From: RFSX01 sp964591455
GTDB lineage: Bacteria > Bacteroidota > Bacteroidia > Chitinophagales > Saprospiraceae
DNA length: 64,000 nucleotides
Direction: 5' to 3'
NCBI GenBank assembly: GCA_964591455.1
Contig: CAZQDZ010000017.1
Coordinates: forward strand, 16,948-80,947
The notes beneath the pieces are model-generated. The model was given only the letters and a program-made list of their open reading frames with translations. It was not told where the DNA came from and made no database searches. Numbering within the stretch: position 1 is the stretch's first letter; every line of letters starts with the position of its first letter. Positions 36,296 through 45,494 of this stretch are shown here, one piece after another. The position numbers and the translations under genes were made by a program.

Positions 36296-37972
36296 ATGGG
36301 CAAACAGACAAATTTTAGCAATAAAAACAGAAAGGAAAGAGTGAAGCAAGCCAGGCAAACGGTTTATGACCTCATAGTCATTGGAGGTGGTGTAACTGGT
36401 GCTGGCATTCTTTTAGATGCGACGACAAGAGGACTAAAAGCGATTTTGGTAGAGAAACTTGATTTCGCTTCAGGGACAAGCAGTAAGTCTACTAAACTGA
36501 TACATGGGGGCTTGAGATATCTTAAGCAGCTGGAATTTGGTTTAGTTAGAGAGACAGGACTGGAAAGGTCTATCGCTCATCAGAATGCACCACATCTTGT
36601 GCATCCTGAGAATATGTTTCTTCCTATCGTTCAGAAAGGCACCTTTAGCAAATTCACAGCGAGTATGGCCATTAGTGTATATGATTGGCTGGCTAAGGTC
36701 CCTAAGGAGGATAGAAAAAAGACACTATCCAAGTCTTCGACACTTCAAAAAGAACCACTGTTGAGGACTGATATATTGAAATCTGGTATCGTGTACTCAG
36801 AGTACAGGACAGATGATGCGAGGCTAACCCTTGAGTTGATTAAGACGGCAAGATGTGAGATGGTTGATGCCTTCAATTATATGGAAGTCAAAGATTTCAC
36901 TTACAATGATAAAATAGTAAATGGCGTCATTTGTCATGACCATATATCAGGAGAGGAAGTTAGCATAAAAGCAGAATGCATAGTCAATGCATCTGGCCCG
37001 TGGGTAGATACCTTACGACTAACAGATGATCAGCAGACAGAGACCAATTTGAGATTGAGTAAAGGCGTCCATCTGGTATTTGACTATGATAAGCTGCCAT
37101 TAAAAAACTCCACATACTTTGATGCGTTTGATGGACGAATGCTCTTTGCTATACCTAGAGGGAATGCAATCTATGTAGGAACGACTGATACGAATTATGA
37201 GAAAGACAAAGATGACCTTCAGTGCACGCATGAGGATGTAACTTACATTTTGGATGCAATTAATCAGTTTTTTAATATTGCGCCTCTGACTGTAGATGAT
37301 GTGCAATCTTCTTGGGTAGGTCTGCGTCCATTGATTCATCAAAAAGGAAAACCACCAACTGAGTTATCTAGAAAAGATGAAATATTTGTGTCTGATAGTG
37401 GTCTTATTTCCATAGCTGGCGGTAAGCTGACTGGATATAGAAAAATGGCAGAAAGGATAGTCGATCTTGTATATCAAACCAATGTCCATGCATTCCAGAA
37501 CTCAAAATCTGAGACACTAAAACTAAGTCATGAGTCCTTTCATGATTACAAGGATTATAAGTCCTTCATTCAGAAAATTAATCAAGAGTATACCAGCTAT
37601 GGCCTTTCCTTGCAGCAGGTCACTTATCTTATAAGTACCTATGGCAAATCCGTGATTAAAATTTTGGAAGGGGCTAACTTTAACGGCAGTGACGATGTCA
37701 AGGTCATTCAACAAAAACTACTGCATAGCCAGCTCTCCTATGGTCTGGAATATGAGTCTATTTATCACCCAATGGATTTTTTGGATAGAAGAACTGGATG
37801 GTTGTTTTTTGATATTAGGAAAGCGAAAAATACTGTAGAGTTTGTAATCTCAGAGATAGTAAAATATTTGGAGTTATCTCAGACGGACATCGATAGAATG
37901 AAATCAGACTGCCTGCATGAAATTTCTATCCATGGGTTAGATAAATTTAAAAAGCAATCTGCTGAAGTGTAA
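36296..37972 (+). CDS. glpD: Aerobic glycerol-3-phosphate dehydrogenase (FAD-dependent)
   Basis: 558 residues. It oxidises glycerol 3-phosphate to DHAP and passes electrons to quinone as a peripheral inner-membrane enzyme. The N-terminal FAD fold (LIVIGGGVTGAGILLDA) is followed by the GlpD signature GTSSKSTKLIHGGLRYL and the second signature around SIAGGKLTGYRKMAERI; a C-terminal helical domain follows. It starts at the ATG at 36296 and is divergent from pgi. The hairpin at 37980 ends the transcript. No glycerol kinase or facilitator is nearby. Confidence 0.96.
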   Translation: MGKQTNFSNKNRKERVKQARQTVYDLIVIGGGVTGAGILLDATTRGLKAILVEKLDFASGTSSKSTKLIHGGLRYLKQLEFGLVRETGLERSIAHQNAPHLVHPENMFLPIVQKGTFSKFTASMAISVYDWLAKVPKEDRKKTLSKSSTLQKEPLLRTDILKSGIVYSEYRTDDARLTLELIKTARCEMVDAFNYMEVKDFTYNDKIVNGVICHDHISGEEVSIKAECIVNASGPWVDTLRLTDDQQTETNLRLSKGVHLVFDYDKLPLKNSTYFDAFDGRMLFAIPRGNAIYVGTTDTNYEKDKDDLQCTHEDVTYILDAINQFFNIAPLTVDDVQSSWVGLRPLIHQKGKPPTELSRKDEIFVSDSGLISIAGGKLTGYRKMAERIVDLVYQTNVHAFQNSKSETLKLSHESFHDYKDYKSFIQKINQEYTSYGLSLQQVTYLISTYGKSVIKILEGANFNGSDDVKVIQQKLLHSQLSYGLEYESIYHPMDFLDRRTGWLFFDIRKAKNTVEFVISEIVKYLELSQTDIDRMKSDCLHEISIHGLDKFKKQSAEV

Positions 37973-37979
37973 TAAAAAA

Positions 37980-38008
37980 ATGAGAGACAAAAACATCTTG
38001 CCTCTCAT
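37980..38008. terminator. Bidirectional hairpin terminator between glpD and a secreted-protein gene
   Basis: An 11-bp stem with one mismatch (ATGAGAGACAA / TTGCCTCTCAT) and a 7-nt loop is flanked by A7 on the left and T-rich sequence on the right. It sits between convergent stops at 37972 and 38036. Confidence 0.75.
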
Positions 38009-38035
38009 TCTAAAGTTTATTTGTGTGCTATTTAC

Positions 38036-38842
38036 TTATTGCACAGATAGATTTGAGCTATTGAATCTAGGCCCAAATTTCACATTGGTCGTAAATTGCT
38101 CTAGACCTACTGAATAATTGCCTTTGTCATCTGGGAAAGAGGCCTTTCTATAAGTAGATACATATACACCTTCAATCTTCTCATAAGTCAACTCCATCTT
38201 TATAGCTGGTTGGTTAACACCCATTGCTGGTAGTGAGAAGTAGAATAAGTCTACAAGTTTCGTATTTGGATTGAAGTATAAGATGTATTCATCATTTACT
38301 TCTTTACCAATCGCTGCGCCATCATAAGATAGGCTTACTTTGTCATAGTTAATACCATTAACCACTTCTTGACCAAGGTATTTATGTATTGTACCTGGAT
38401 CATCAAGCTTGTACATCATTGTAAACCAATAGTAGTTGGCTGTTCTTAGAAAACCTGTGCCTCCAACTGCTGCTGGATCACTAATCATATTGCCATTATG
38501 AGCAATCTTGGATGTGCCATTCATGTAAAGTTGTCTAACTATTCCGCTGGTATTATCCGGTAAGACGTTAGCTTCATGACGCGTGTACTCAGCCCATGAG
38601 GTTTCATCTCTGAACACATATCGCTCTTTAGATATATCGGTACCTTTTTGGTAGTCTTTGTACAGATATGAAAATTCCACTGTTCTTTTGGACGCCAATT
38701 TTTTCCATCCACCATTGACTCTATATAGAGCTTTGATCAATGATTCTGACTTGGGGTCCGCCATTTCTACGGTAGAGCTGAATGCAGTGAGTGAGAATAC
38801 GAGTACTAGTAAAAGACTTGTGTTTTTAAACACTTTAATCAT
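38036..38842 (-). CDS. Secreted hypothetical protein, LolA-like/DUF6503-like
   Basis: 268 residues with a signal peptide (MIKVFKNTSLLLVLVFSLTAF). The mature part is predicted all-beta and reads like the LolA-type half-barrel proteins that Bacteroidota encode singly: an opening helix (ESLIKALYRVNGGWKKLASKR), then strands with YKLDDPGTIHKYLGQEVVNG, YILYFNPNTKLVDLFYF and a C-terminal FTTNVKFGPRFNSSNL. There is no lipobox, no sorting domain and no catalytic motif. The family assignment to DUF6503 is from memory and weak. It is monocistronic and shares the terminator of glpD. Confidence 0.65.
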   Translation of the reverse strand: MIKVFKNTSLLLVLVFSLTAFSSTVEMADPKSESLIKALYRVNGGWKKLASKRTVEFSYLYKDYQKGTDISKERYVFRDETSWAEYTRHEANVLPDNTSGIVRQLYMNGTSKIAHNGNMISDPAAVGGTGFLRTANYYWFTMMYKLDDPGTIHKYLGQEVVNGINYDKVSLSYDGAAIGKEVNDEYILYFNPNTKLVDLFYFSLPAMGVNQPAIKMELTYEKIEGVYVSTYRKASFPDDKGNYSVGLEQFTTNVKFGPRFNSSNLSVQ

Positions 38843-39061
38843 AGTTTATTATTTAGTTGAAAAATAAAGTCAACTATAGATAATTGCATAGGGCCCGAAA
38901 AGTTATCAAATAGGGCTAGTATTTCTATAAAAAAGGTAAAGTGTCTTCTTGCAGATGTCTTGAGTCACATTAAAAAGGGATTGTTTTACAAAATATAATG
39001 GATTAAAACCTCTGTACTATCCTTAAAAATGGGCATTCTATTATTCAACATTCAGCTAACC

Positions 39062-39103
39062 ATGTCAAGCCAATTACTTGTTATATTGTGGTCTAATTTA
39101 TAA
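39062..39103 (+). CDS. Possible 13-codon leader peptide before the biotin carrier gene
   Basis: An ATG at 39062 opens MSSQLLVILWSNL and stops 7 nt before the TTG start at 39111. Six of 13 residues are Leu, Val or Ile, which would suit attenuation or coupling upstream of a carboxylase operon that may serve branched-chain amino-acid breakdown. No terminator/antiterminator pair is obvious. A frame this short can arise by chance. Confidence 0.2.
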   Translation: MSSQLLVILWSNL

Positions 39104-39110
39104 TACTACC

Positions 39111-39581
39111 TTGTCAAGCTACATAGTCACTGTTAATAATGTCAAGTATGAAGTATCCAAAGCTGATTTGGATGCCTTAGACATTGTGGAAAGGAACAGC
39201 CAGTTTCATATCATCCATGAGAATCATTCACACACATCTAAGTGCCTGTCTATCAAAGGGAAAGCACTCCAGCTGATTGTGGATGGTGTTACATATGAAG
39301 TGGAAATTATGGACACCGTGGACCAGATGGTAGCTGAACTAGGGATGGACCAGATAACACAGACCGTCGTCAAAGACATCAAAGCACCTATGCCTGGATT
39401 GATTCTAGATATCCTCGTAGAATCTGGTCAGGAAATTAATGCCGGTGACCCGCTCTTGATATTAGAAGCAATGAAGATGGAAAATGTCATTAAAGCATCC
39501 TCGGAATGCGTCGTGGATAAAATCAATAAAAGCAAAGGGGATTCTGTAGACAAAGGTGAAATTCTCATCTCTATGCTATAA
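39111..39581 (+). CDS. Biotin carboxyl carrier protein of an acyl-CoA carboxylase
   Basis: 156 residues. It carries the biotin that shuttles CO2 between the biotin carboxylase (next gene) and the carboxyltransferase at 42886. The C-terminal biotinyl domain (~90-156) has IKAPMPGLILDI and the attachment motif EAMKMENVI with Lys122. The N-terminal region (SYIVTVNNVKYEVSKAD) resembles the linker domain of Bacteroidota carrier proteins. No in-frame ATG exists before residue ~65, so it must use a non-ATG start; I choose the TTG at 39111 (a TTG at 39078 is the alternative). It is 25 bp upstream of the carboxylase gene. Confidence 0.88.
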   Translation: MSSYIVTVNNVKYEVSKADLDALDIVERNSQFHIIHENHSHTSKCLSIKGKALQLIVDGVTYEVEIMDTVDQMVAELGMDQITQTVVKDIKAPMPGLILDILVESGQEINAGDPLLILEAMKMENVIKASSECVVDKINKSKGDSVDKGEILISML

Positions 39582-39606
39582 ATAACTCCAAAGTATCGTA
39601 AGACCA

Positions 39607-41079
39607 TTGAAGAAAATAGATAAAATACTAGTAGCAAATAGAGGAGAGATAGCCCTGAGGGTGATGAAATCAGCCAAGAAGATGGGCATCTCTACCGTTG
39701 CTGTATATTCTGATGCTGATAGAAATGCGCCTCATGTACTCTTCGCTGATGAATCTGTACATCTAGGACCACCCGCTTCGTCAGAATCCTACCTTGTAAT
39801 GGATAAGATTATTCAAGCGGCAAAGGATACAGGCACTGATGCTATTCATCCCGGCTATGGGTTCTTAAGTGAAAATGCTGAATTTGCCAAGAAGCTAGAG
39901 AGTGCTGGTATCATATTTATCGGCCCGAGGGTACATGCTATTTCAGTTATGGGTAGCAAGTTGGCCGCTAAAGAAGCTGTGAAGAACTATGATATTCCAA
40001 TGGTGCCCGGCACAGATAAGGCCATCACAGATATTGCTGAAGCTAAGAAAATTGCTGCTGGGATTGGATTTCCGATTCTTGTAAAAGCATCTGCGGGTGG
40101 CGGAGGTAAGGGTATGCGTATAGTAGAGAATGCAGAAGAGTTCGAACCACAGATGGAAAGAGCGATTAGCGAAGCGGAATCTTCTTTTGGCGATGGGTCC
40201 GTCTTTATAGAGAAATATGTATCCTCACCGAGGCACATTGAAATACAAATACTTGCTGATGAGCATGGGAATACGGTACATCTCTTTGAAAGAGAATGTA
40301 GTATTCAAAGACGACATCAGAAAGTGGTAGAAGAGGCACCTTCAGCAGTTCTTACACCAGCACTAAGAGAAGAGATGGGTGCGGCGGCAGTTAGAGTAGC
40401 GCAGGCCTGTGATTATACTGGTGCTGGTACAGTGGAGTTTTTATTAGAAGATAATAAGCATTTCTATTTCTTGGAAATGAATACGCGTCTCCAGGTGGAG
40501 CATCCTGTGACAGAGATGATTACAGGTGTTGATTTAGTAGAACAGCAAATAAAAATTGCAAGAGGAGAAAAGCTGAGCTTTACGCAAGGTGATCTCTCGA
40601 TAACTGGCCATGCGGTAGAATTAAGAGTGTATGCAGAGGATCCTGCAGAGAATTTTCTTCCTAGTGTAGGAAAACTTAGTGTATATAAAAGACCATCAGG
40701 TGAAGGTATACGTGTAGATGATGGATTCGAGCAAGGAATGGATATTCCGATTTACTATGATCCTATGATAGCTAAGCTGATTACCTATGGCAGCACGCGG
40801 AAGGAAGCGATTAGCATGATGAAAAATGCCATTGCTGATTATAAAATAGAAGGACCTCAAACGACACTCCCTTTTGGACGATTTGTAATGGAGCATGAGG
40901 CGTTTGTTAGTGGCCAATTCGATACGCATTTTGTTAAGGACTATTTTAACAAGGAAGCAATGTCAGCATTGGATGAAGATTCTAGACAAATTGCTGCAAA
41001 GATTGCCCTGAAGATTTACCTGGAAAATAAAGCGCAAATTAAATCAAAGAATGAAGATTCGATGCCGTGGAGGCAGTAA
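39607..41079 (+). CDS. accC: Acetyl/propionyl-CoA carboxylase, biotin carboxylase subunit
   Basis: 490 residues; ATP-dependent carboxylation of biotin. It shows the carbamoyl-phosphate-synthase-like N-terminus (ILVANRGEIALRVM), ATP-grasp glycine loop (KASAGGGGKGMRI), FERECSIQRRHQKVVEEAP, the active-site signature EMNTRLQVEHPVTE, and a biotin-carboxylase C-terminal domain (GHAVELRVYAEDP). It has no carrier domain of its own, which the preceding gene supplies. The start must be the TTG at 39607: a TAA lies in frame at 39583 and the first ATG would cut the N-terminal motif. The 'SSPRHIEIQ' and 'LTPALRE' features fit propionyl- or methylcrotonyl-type carboxylases as well as acetyl-CoA carboxylase. 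Confidence 0.93.
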   Translation: MKKIDKILVANRGEIALRVMKSAKKMGISTVAVYSDADRNAPHVLFADESVHLGPPASSESYLVMDKIIQAAKDTGTDAIHPGYGFLSENAEFAKKLESAGIIFIGPRVHAISVMGSKLAAKEAVKNYDIPMVPGTDKAITDIAEAKKIAAGIGFPILVKASAGGGGKGMRIVENAEEFEPQMERAISEAESSFGDGSVFIEKYVSSPRHIEIQILADEHGNTVHLFERECSIQRRHQKVVEEAPSAVLTPALREEMGAAAVRVAQACDYTGAGTVEFLLEDNKHFYFLEMNTRLQVEHPVTEMITGVDLVEQQIKIARGEKLSFTQGDLSITGHAVELRVYAEDPAENFLPSVGKLSVYKRPSGEGIRVDDGFEQGMDIPIYYDPMIAKLITYGSTRKEAISMMKNAIADYKIEGPQTTLPFGRFVMEHEAFVSGQFDTHFVKDYFNKEAMSALDEDSRQIAAKIALKIYLENKAQIKSKNEDSMPWRQ

Positions 41080-41112
41080 TCATATTATGTCAATTAACAT
41101 TAATTATAAATA

Positions 41113-41847
41113 ATGAAAATATTAGTCTGTATAAGTAAGACGCCAGAAACGACAGCTAAGATCGCTTTCAAAGATGGCAATACGGCTTATGATAGTAATG
41201 GAGTACAATTTATTATGAATCCTTATGATGAGTGGTATGCGCTAGTGAGGGCCATAGAGCTCAAGGAAGCACATGGTGGAAGTGTAACGGTTATAAATGT
41301 TGGTGATGCTACCAATGATGTCATTATCAGAAAAGCTTTGGCAATAGGTGCCGATGATGCAATAAGAGTTGATTCTAATCCAAGCAGTTCTATGTTCGTA
41401 GCAAAGCAGATTGCTAGCCAAGCTGAAGGATACGATTTGATATTAACTGGTAAGGAAACCATAGATTATAATGGCTCAGAAGTTGGTGCCATGATAGCAG
41501 AATATTTGGGCCTACCATATATTTCCTATGCAACTAAATTAGAAACTGACGGTAGTCAAGTAACTGTAGATAGAGATATCGAAGGAGGGACCGAAGTAGC
41601 CAAGGCAGCAACACCATTAGTGATTAGTGCGGCAAAGGGTATGGCTGAGCAGAAAATTCCAAACATGAGAGGCATAATGATGGCTAAGCGTAAGCCACTC
41701 AATGTAGTACCAGCAGTGGATGCTGAAAATCTATCTGTTGCTGTGTCCTATGCTATGCCAGCAGAGAAGTCGTCAGTCAAGATGATTGATCCAGATAATA
41801 TGGATGAACTGGTAAGATTACTACGTGAAGAAGCGAAAGTCCTTTAA
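41113..41847 (+). CDS. etfB: Electron transfer flavoprotein, beta subunit
   Basis: 244 residues, close to the family norm. With EtfA it forms a soluble FAD heterodimer that takes electrons from acyl-CoA dehydrogenases and passes them to ETF-quinone oxidoreductase. It starts KILVCISKTPETTAKIAF, contains NPYDEWYALVRAIELKE, LILTGKETIDYNGSEVG (adenine-nucleotide-binding region) and IPNMRGIMMAKRKPL (the ETF-beta docking region). It is 33 bp after accC and 33 bp before etfA, in a run of five same-strand genes, so it is probably in the carboxylase operon. Confidence 0.95.
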   Translation: MKILVCISKTPETTAKIAFKDGNTAYDSNGVQFIMNPYDEWYALVRAIELKEAHGGSVTVINVGDATNDVIIRKALAIGADDAIRVDSNPSSSMFVAKQIASQAEGYDLILTGKETIDYNGSEVGAMIAEYLGLPYISYATKLETDGSQVTVDRDIEGGTEVAKAATPLVISAAKGMAEQKIPNMRGIMMAKRKPLNVVPAVDAENLSVAVSYAMPAEKSSVKMIDPDNMDELVRLLREEAKVL

Positions 41848-41880
41848 TCTCTTTCATAAAAAAAGGTAATACAAAAAGAT

Positions 41881-42837
41881 ATGGTATTAGTATATATAGA
41901 ATCACATGAGGGCTCAGTCAAAAAAGCCTCATTAGAAGCCATCACTTATGGTTATAAGACAGCTCAGCAGATGGGAGTAGAATGTGGTGCCGTCGTTATA
42001 GGAGCAATGGAAAATGCAGCCAGCCTTGGTGATTATGGTGCTGCAAAAGTAATGACTATCGCATCAGCTAACCTGGAAGGATTTGATAGCCAGACATACT
42101 CCCATGTTCTAGCAGTAGCTGCCGAAAAAGCTGGTGCCTCAGTTATCATTCTACCACATAATTCTTCCGGAAAATCTATAGCTGGTAGACTCGGAGTTAG
42201 ATTAAATGCAGGCGTGGTTACGGCCGCTAACTCATTACCAAATACGGATGGTGGGTTCAAGGTCAAGAAAAATGTATTTGCAGGTAAAGCAATTGCGGAG
42301 TATGAAATTAAGTCTCCAACTAAAGTGCTTACTCTGTCTCTAAATTCTATCCAACCAGAGTCTATGGGAGGAAATGCAAGTGTGGAAGCATTGGATATTG
42401 AAGTTCCAGAAAGCAAAGTAACGATTGTAGAGAAGAAATTACAACAGGGAGATGTCGCTCCATTGCCTGAGGCAGAGCTAGTAGTGTCTGCAGGCAGAGG
42501 TATGAAGGGCCCCGAGAACTGGGGTATCATAGAAGCTCTGGCAGCAGCAATAGGCGCGACTACCGCATGTTCTAGACCTGTAGCAGATACAGGATGGAGA
42601 CCACACCATGAGCATGTCGGACAGACAGGTGTTGCGATTAAACCCAATTTATATATAGCAGCAGGTATCTCAGGAGCTATACAGCATCTTGCAGGTGTCA
42701 ATAGCAGTAAGTGTATTGTGGTGATTAACAAAGATCCAGAAGCACCATTTTTTAAAGCTGCTGATTATGGTGTCTGTGCAGATTTGTTTGATGTAGTGCC
42801 AAAATTGACTGAAGCCATTAAGAAAGCAAAGGGATAA
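41881..42837 (+). CDS. etfA: Electron transfer flavoprotein, alpha subunit
   Basis: 318 residues. It provides most of the FAD site of ETF. The C-terminal FAD domain has the alpha signature region SAGRGMKGPENWGIIEALA, RPVADTGWRPHHEHVGQTG, YIAAGISGAIQHLAG and VVINKDPEAPFFKAADYG. The N-terminal half (MVLVYIESHEGSVKKASLEA) is the usual ETF domain I. It pairs with etfB immediately upstream and is followed after 48 bp by the carboxyltransferase gene. No acyl-CoA dehydrogenase is in the window. Confidence 0.96.
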   Translation: MVLVYIESHEGSVKKASLEAITYGYKTAQQMGVECGAVVIGAMENAASLGDYGAAKVMTIASANLEGFDSQTYSHVLAVAAEKAGASVIILPHNSSGKSIAGRLGVRLNAGVVTAANSLPNTDGGFKVKKNVFAGKAIAEYEIKSPTKVLTLSLNSIQPESMGGNASVEALDIEVPESKVTIVEKKLQQGDVAPLPEAELVVSAGRGMKGPENWGIIEALAAAIGATTACSRPVADTGWRPHHEHVGQTGVAIKPNLYIAAGISGAIQHLAGVNSSKCIVVINKDPEAPFFKAADYGVCADLFDVVPKLTEAIKKAKG

Positions 42838-42885
42838 GGTACATGAATACCATGGTATCTACATGAACCATCAATAGATATAAAA

Positions 42886-44427
42886 ATGGATGAAAGAATT
42901 GTAAGCCTTCAAAAGAAGATGGATGCGGCCAAGTTGGGTGGAGGAGAAACCCGAATTGAGAAGCAGCACAAAAAGGGCAAATTGACTGCCCGTGAACGCG
43001 TTCATCTATTATTAGATGATGAGACGTTTGAAGAGATAGGCATACTCGTAACTCATAGGACGAGAGACTTTGGTATGGATAAGCAGGTCTTCTATGGTGA
43101 TGGTGTTGTGACGGGTTATGGTCTTGTAGAAGGCAGACAGGTATATGTATTCGCCCAAGACTTTACTGTATTTGGAGGATCACTTTCAGAGACGCATGCT
43201 GAGAAGATTTGTAAGATTATGGACTTGGCTATGAAAACAGGAATGCCACTTATTGGACTAAACGATAGTGGTGGAGCACGTATTCAAGAAGGGGTTAGGT
43301 CTCTAGGTGGTTATGCAGATATTTTCTTTAAGAATGTGATGGCATCAGGTGTCATTCCTCAGATATCGGCTATCATGGGGCCTTGTGCTGGCGGGGCAGT
43401 ATATTCTCCAGCAATGACTGATTTTACCATAATGGTAGAGCAATCTAGCTATATGTTTGTTACTGGTCCTAATGTGGTAAAGACAGTGACCAACGAAACT
43501 GTAACTTCAGAAGAATTAGGAGGTGCAAGTACCCACAGTACGAAATCAGGCGTGACTCATCTGACCGCAAGCAATGACCTTGACTGCATTAATAGAATCA
43601 AACAACTGCTAAGCTACCTACCACAAAACTGTGAGCAGAAAGCGCCGTCATTACCGTATTCAGCAGGCACAGAATATAGAGACGAATTGGAAACTATTAT
43701 ACCAGAAGCTTCCACCACGCCATATGATATAAAGTCAGTAATCAATGGTATAGTAGATGAAGGATCATTCTTTGAAGTACATAAAGATTATGCAGATAAT
43801 ATAGTTGTCGGCTTTGCTCGACTTGCGGGTAGGAGTATAGGTATTGTTGCTAATCAACCTATGAGTCTCGCTGGATGCTTGGATGTCAACTCATCTAAGA
43901 AAGCAGCCAGATTCACAAGGACCTGCGATTGCTTTAATGTACCACTACTTGTCATAGTAGATGTACCCGGTTTCCTGCCTGGCACAGACCAAGAGTGGAA
44001 TGCGATTATCACTAATGGTGCTAAGCTACTCTATGCCCTCAGTGAGGCGACGGTTCCTAGAATTTCATTAATCACTCGTAAGGCGTATGGTGGGGCATAC
44101 GACGTTATGAATTCTAAGCACATTGGTGCTGACTTGAATTACGCTTGGCCTACGGCGGAGATTGCAGTGATGGGTGCTAAGGGTGCATCCGAAATTATAT
44201 TTAGAAAAGAGATTGCTTCAGCAGATGACCCAGCTGCGAAGCTGATAGAGAAGGAGAAAGAATACGCAGATCTATTTGCTAATCCTTATAGCGCAGCCAG
44301 TCGAGGGTTTATAGATGAAGTCATCATGCCTAGAGAGACAAGACGAAAACTTATCAGAGGCTTCACTTTGCTTGAAAGCAAAGATGTAAAACTTCCAAAA
44401 AAGAAGCACGGTAATATTCCGCTGTAG
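42886..44427 (+). CDS. Acyl-CoA carboxylase, carboxyltransferase (beta) subunit, propionyl-CoA type
   Basis: 513 residues; transfers CO2 from carboxybiotin to an acyl-CoA, most likely propionyl-CoA, giving methylmalonyl-CoA. The two crotonase-like halves are visible: N-terminal KGKLTARERVHLLLD, LIGLNDSGGARIQEG and IMGPCAGGAVYSPAMTDF; C-terminal VVGFARLAGRSIGIVANQP, VDVPGFLPGTDQEW, ITRKAYGGAYDVMNSKHIGAD and AWPTAEIAVMGAKGA. Propionyl specificity is suggested by overall resemblance to PccB and by the methylmalonyl-CoA mutase gene at 50011. The ETF genes split it from its biotin partners. The metallo-beta-lactamase-fold gene begins 3 bp after its stop. Confidence 0.93.
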   Translation: MDERIVSLQKKMDAAKLGGGETRIEKQHKKGKLTARERVHLLLDDETFEEIGILVTHRTRDFGMDKQVFYGDGVVTGYGLVEGRQVYVFAQDFTVFGGSLSETHAEKICKIMDLAMKTGMPLIGLNDSGGARIQEGVRSLGGYADIFFKNVMASGVIPQISAIMGPCAGGAVYSPAMTDFTIMVEQSSYMFVTGPNVVKTVTNETVTSEELGGASTHSTKSGVTHLTASNDLDCINRIKQLLSYLPQNCEQKAPSLPYSAGTEYRDELETIIPEASTTPYDIKSVINGIVDEGSFFEVHKDYADNIVVGFARLAGRSIGIVANQPMSLAGCLDVNSSKKAARFTRTCDCFNVPLLVIVDVPGFLPGTDQEWNAIITNGAKLLYALSEATVPRISLITRKAYGGAYDVMNSKHIGADLNYAWPTAEIAVMGAKGASEIIFRKEIASADDPAAKLIEKEKEYADLFANPYSAASRGFIDEVIMPRETRRKLIRGFTLLESKDVKLPKKKHGNIPL

Positions 44428-44430
44428 TTT

Positions 44431-45483
44431 ATGAACATAATATTGGCCTTTATTGCTATTGTTATTTCTACCATTGGTCTGTTTGTATTACTGGTAATTA
44501 TCATTGGTTATTTGCTTTCTTGTAGATCTTACACTGGTCCAACTTCTGCGCATTTTAATGGAAAGAAATTTATAAATCCCTCTCTCCGCCCAGCTAATGG
44601 TTTTAAGGAAGTAGGCAAGTATGGACGGGAACGGATGCCAGATAAGTGGCGATTTGTAGATGATTTAAATTCCCAGACTAGACAAATCCCTACAGCGAAT
44701 CCTGAAGACATCCAATATACATTTATTAATCACAGTTCATTTCTGATTCAGTGGAATGGCATCAATATTCTGACAGACCCTATTTGGTCTAAGCGGTGTT
44801 CTCCTTTCCAATGGGCGGGCCCCAGACGTATGCGTCCCCCTGGCATTGCCTATGAAAATTTACCACCTATCCATTTGATTCTTATCTCTCATAATCACTA
44901 TGACCATTTAGATAAGTTAACCTTTAAAAGATTAGTTAGAGATTATCAGCCACAAGTTGTAGCGCCACTTGGCTTAGCTCATTTATTAACAAAGTGGGGT
45001 GCTAATCAGGTCACTGAACTAGACTGGTGGCAGACCAGTGTTTTCCAGGGCCTAGCGATTACAGCGACACCATGCAATCATTTTTCAAGCAGAGGCTTGT
45101 TTGATAGAGATAAGACTTTGTGGGCTGGATATGGCTTGAATGACAAAAAGAGGAATATTTACTATACAGGTGATACTGGATACTCTGATGTTTTTACTCA
45201 AATAGGGGAGAAACTTGGTCCATTTGATTTGTCGTTTATTCCAATAGGTGCATATAAGCCAGAATGGTTTATGTCACCCATACATATTTCACCTAGCCAG
45301 GCAGTTCAGGTGCATCATGACGTTATGTCTAAGAAAAGTGTAGCGATGCACTTTGGTACTTTTCCCTTAGCTGATGATAATCCCGATACCTCTACTTCAG
45401 AATTAAAAAGACAACTCGAACTAAAAGGTCTTGGAGCACATCATTTTCATATTCCTATAGAAGGAATTTCCTATATTTTATAG
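44431..45483 (+). CDS. Membrane-anchored metallo-beta-lactamase-fold hydrolase (NAPE-PLD/UlaG-like)
   Basis: 350 residues. A long N-terminal hydrophobic segment (5-30) ending LLSC could be a membrane anchor or a lipoprotein signal. The MBL domain contains the zinc motif SHNHYDHLD (153-161), a later CNHFSSRGLFDRDKTLWAG, YYTGDTGYSDVF and AMHFGTFPLADDN, the pattern of NAPE-hydrolysing phospholipase D-like and UlaG-like proteins. The substrate is unknown; phospholipid-type substrates are possible. It starts 3 bp after the carboxyltransferase stop, so it should be cotranscribed, though a role in the pathway is not evident. It converges with the gene ending at 45495. Confidence 0.88.
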   Translation: MNIILAFIAIVISTIGLFVLLVIIIGYLLSCRSYTGPTSAHFNGKKFINPSLRPANGFKEVGKYGRERMPDKWRFVDDLNSQTRQIPTANPEDIQYTFINHSSFLIQWNGINILTDPIWSKRCSPFQWAGPRRMRPPGIAYENLPPIHLILISHNHYDHLDKLTFKRLVRDYQPQVVAPLGLAHLLTKWGANQVTELDWWQTSVFQGLAITATPCNHFSSRGLFDRDKTLWAGYGLNDKKRNIYYTGDTGYSDVFTQIGEKLGPFDLSFIPIGAYKPEWFMSPIHISPSQAVQVHHDVMSKKSVAMHFGTFPLADDNPDTSTSELKRQLELKGLGAHHFHIPIEGISYIL

Positions 45484-45494
45484 GCTTTCAATTT

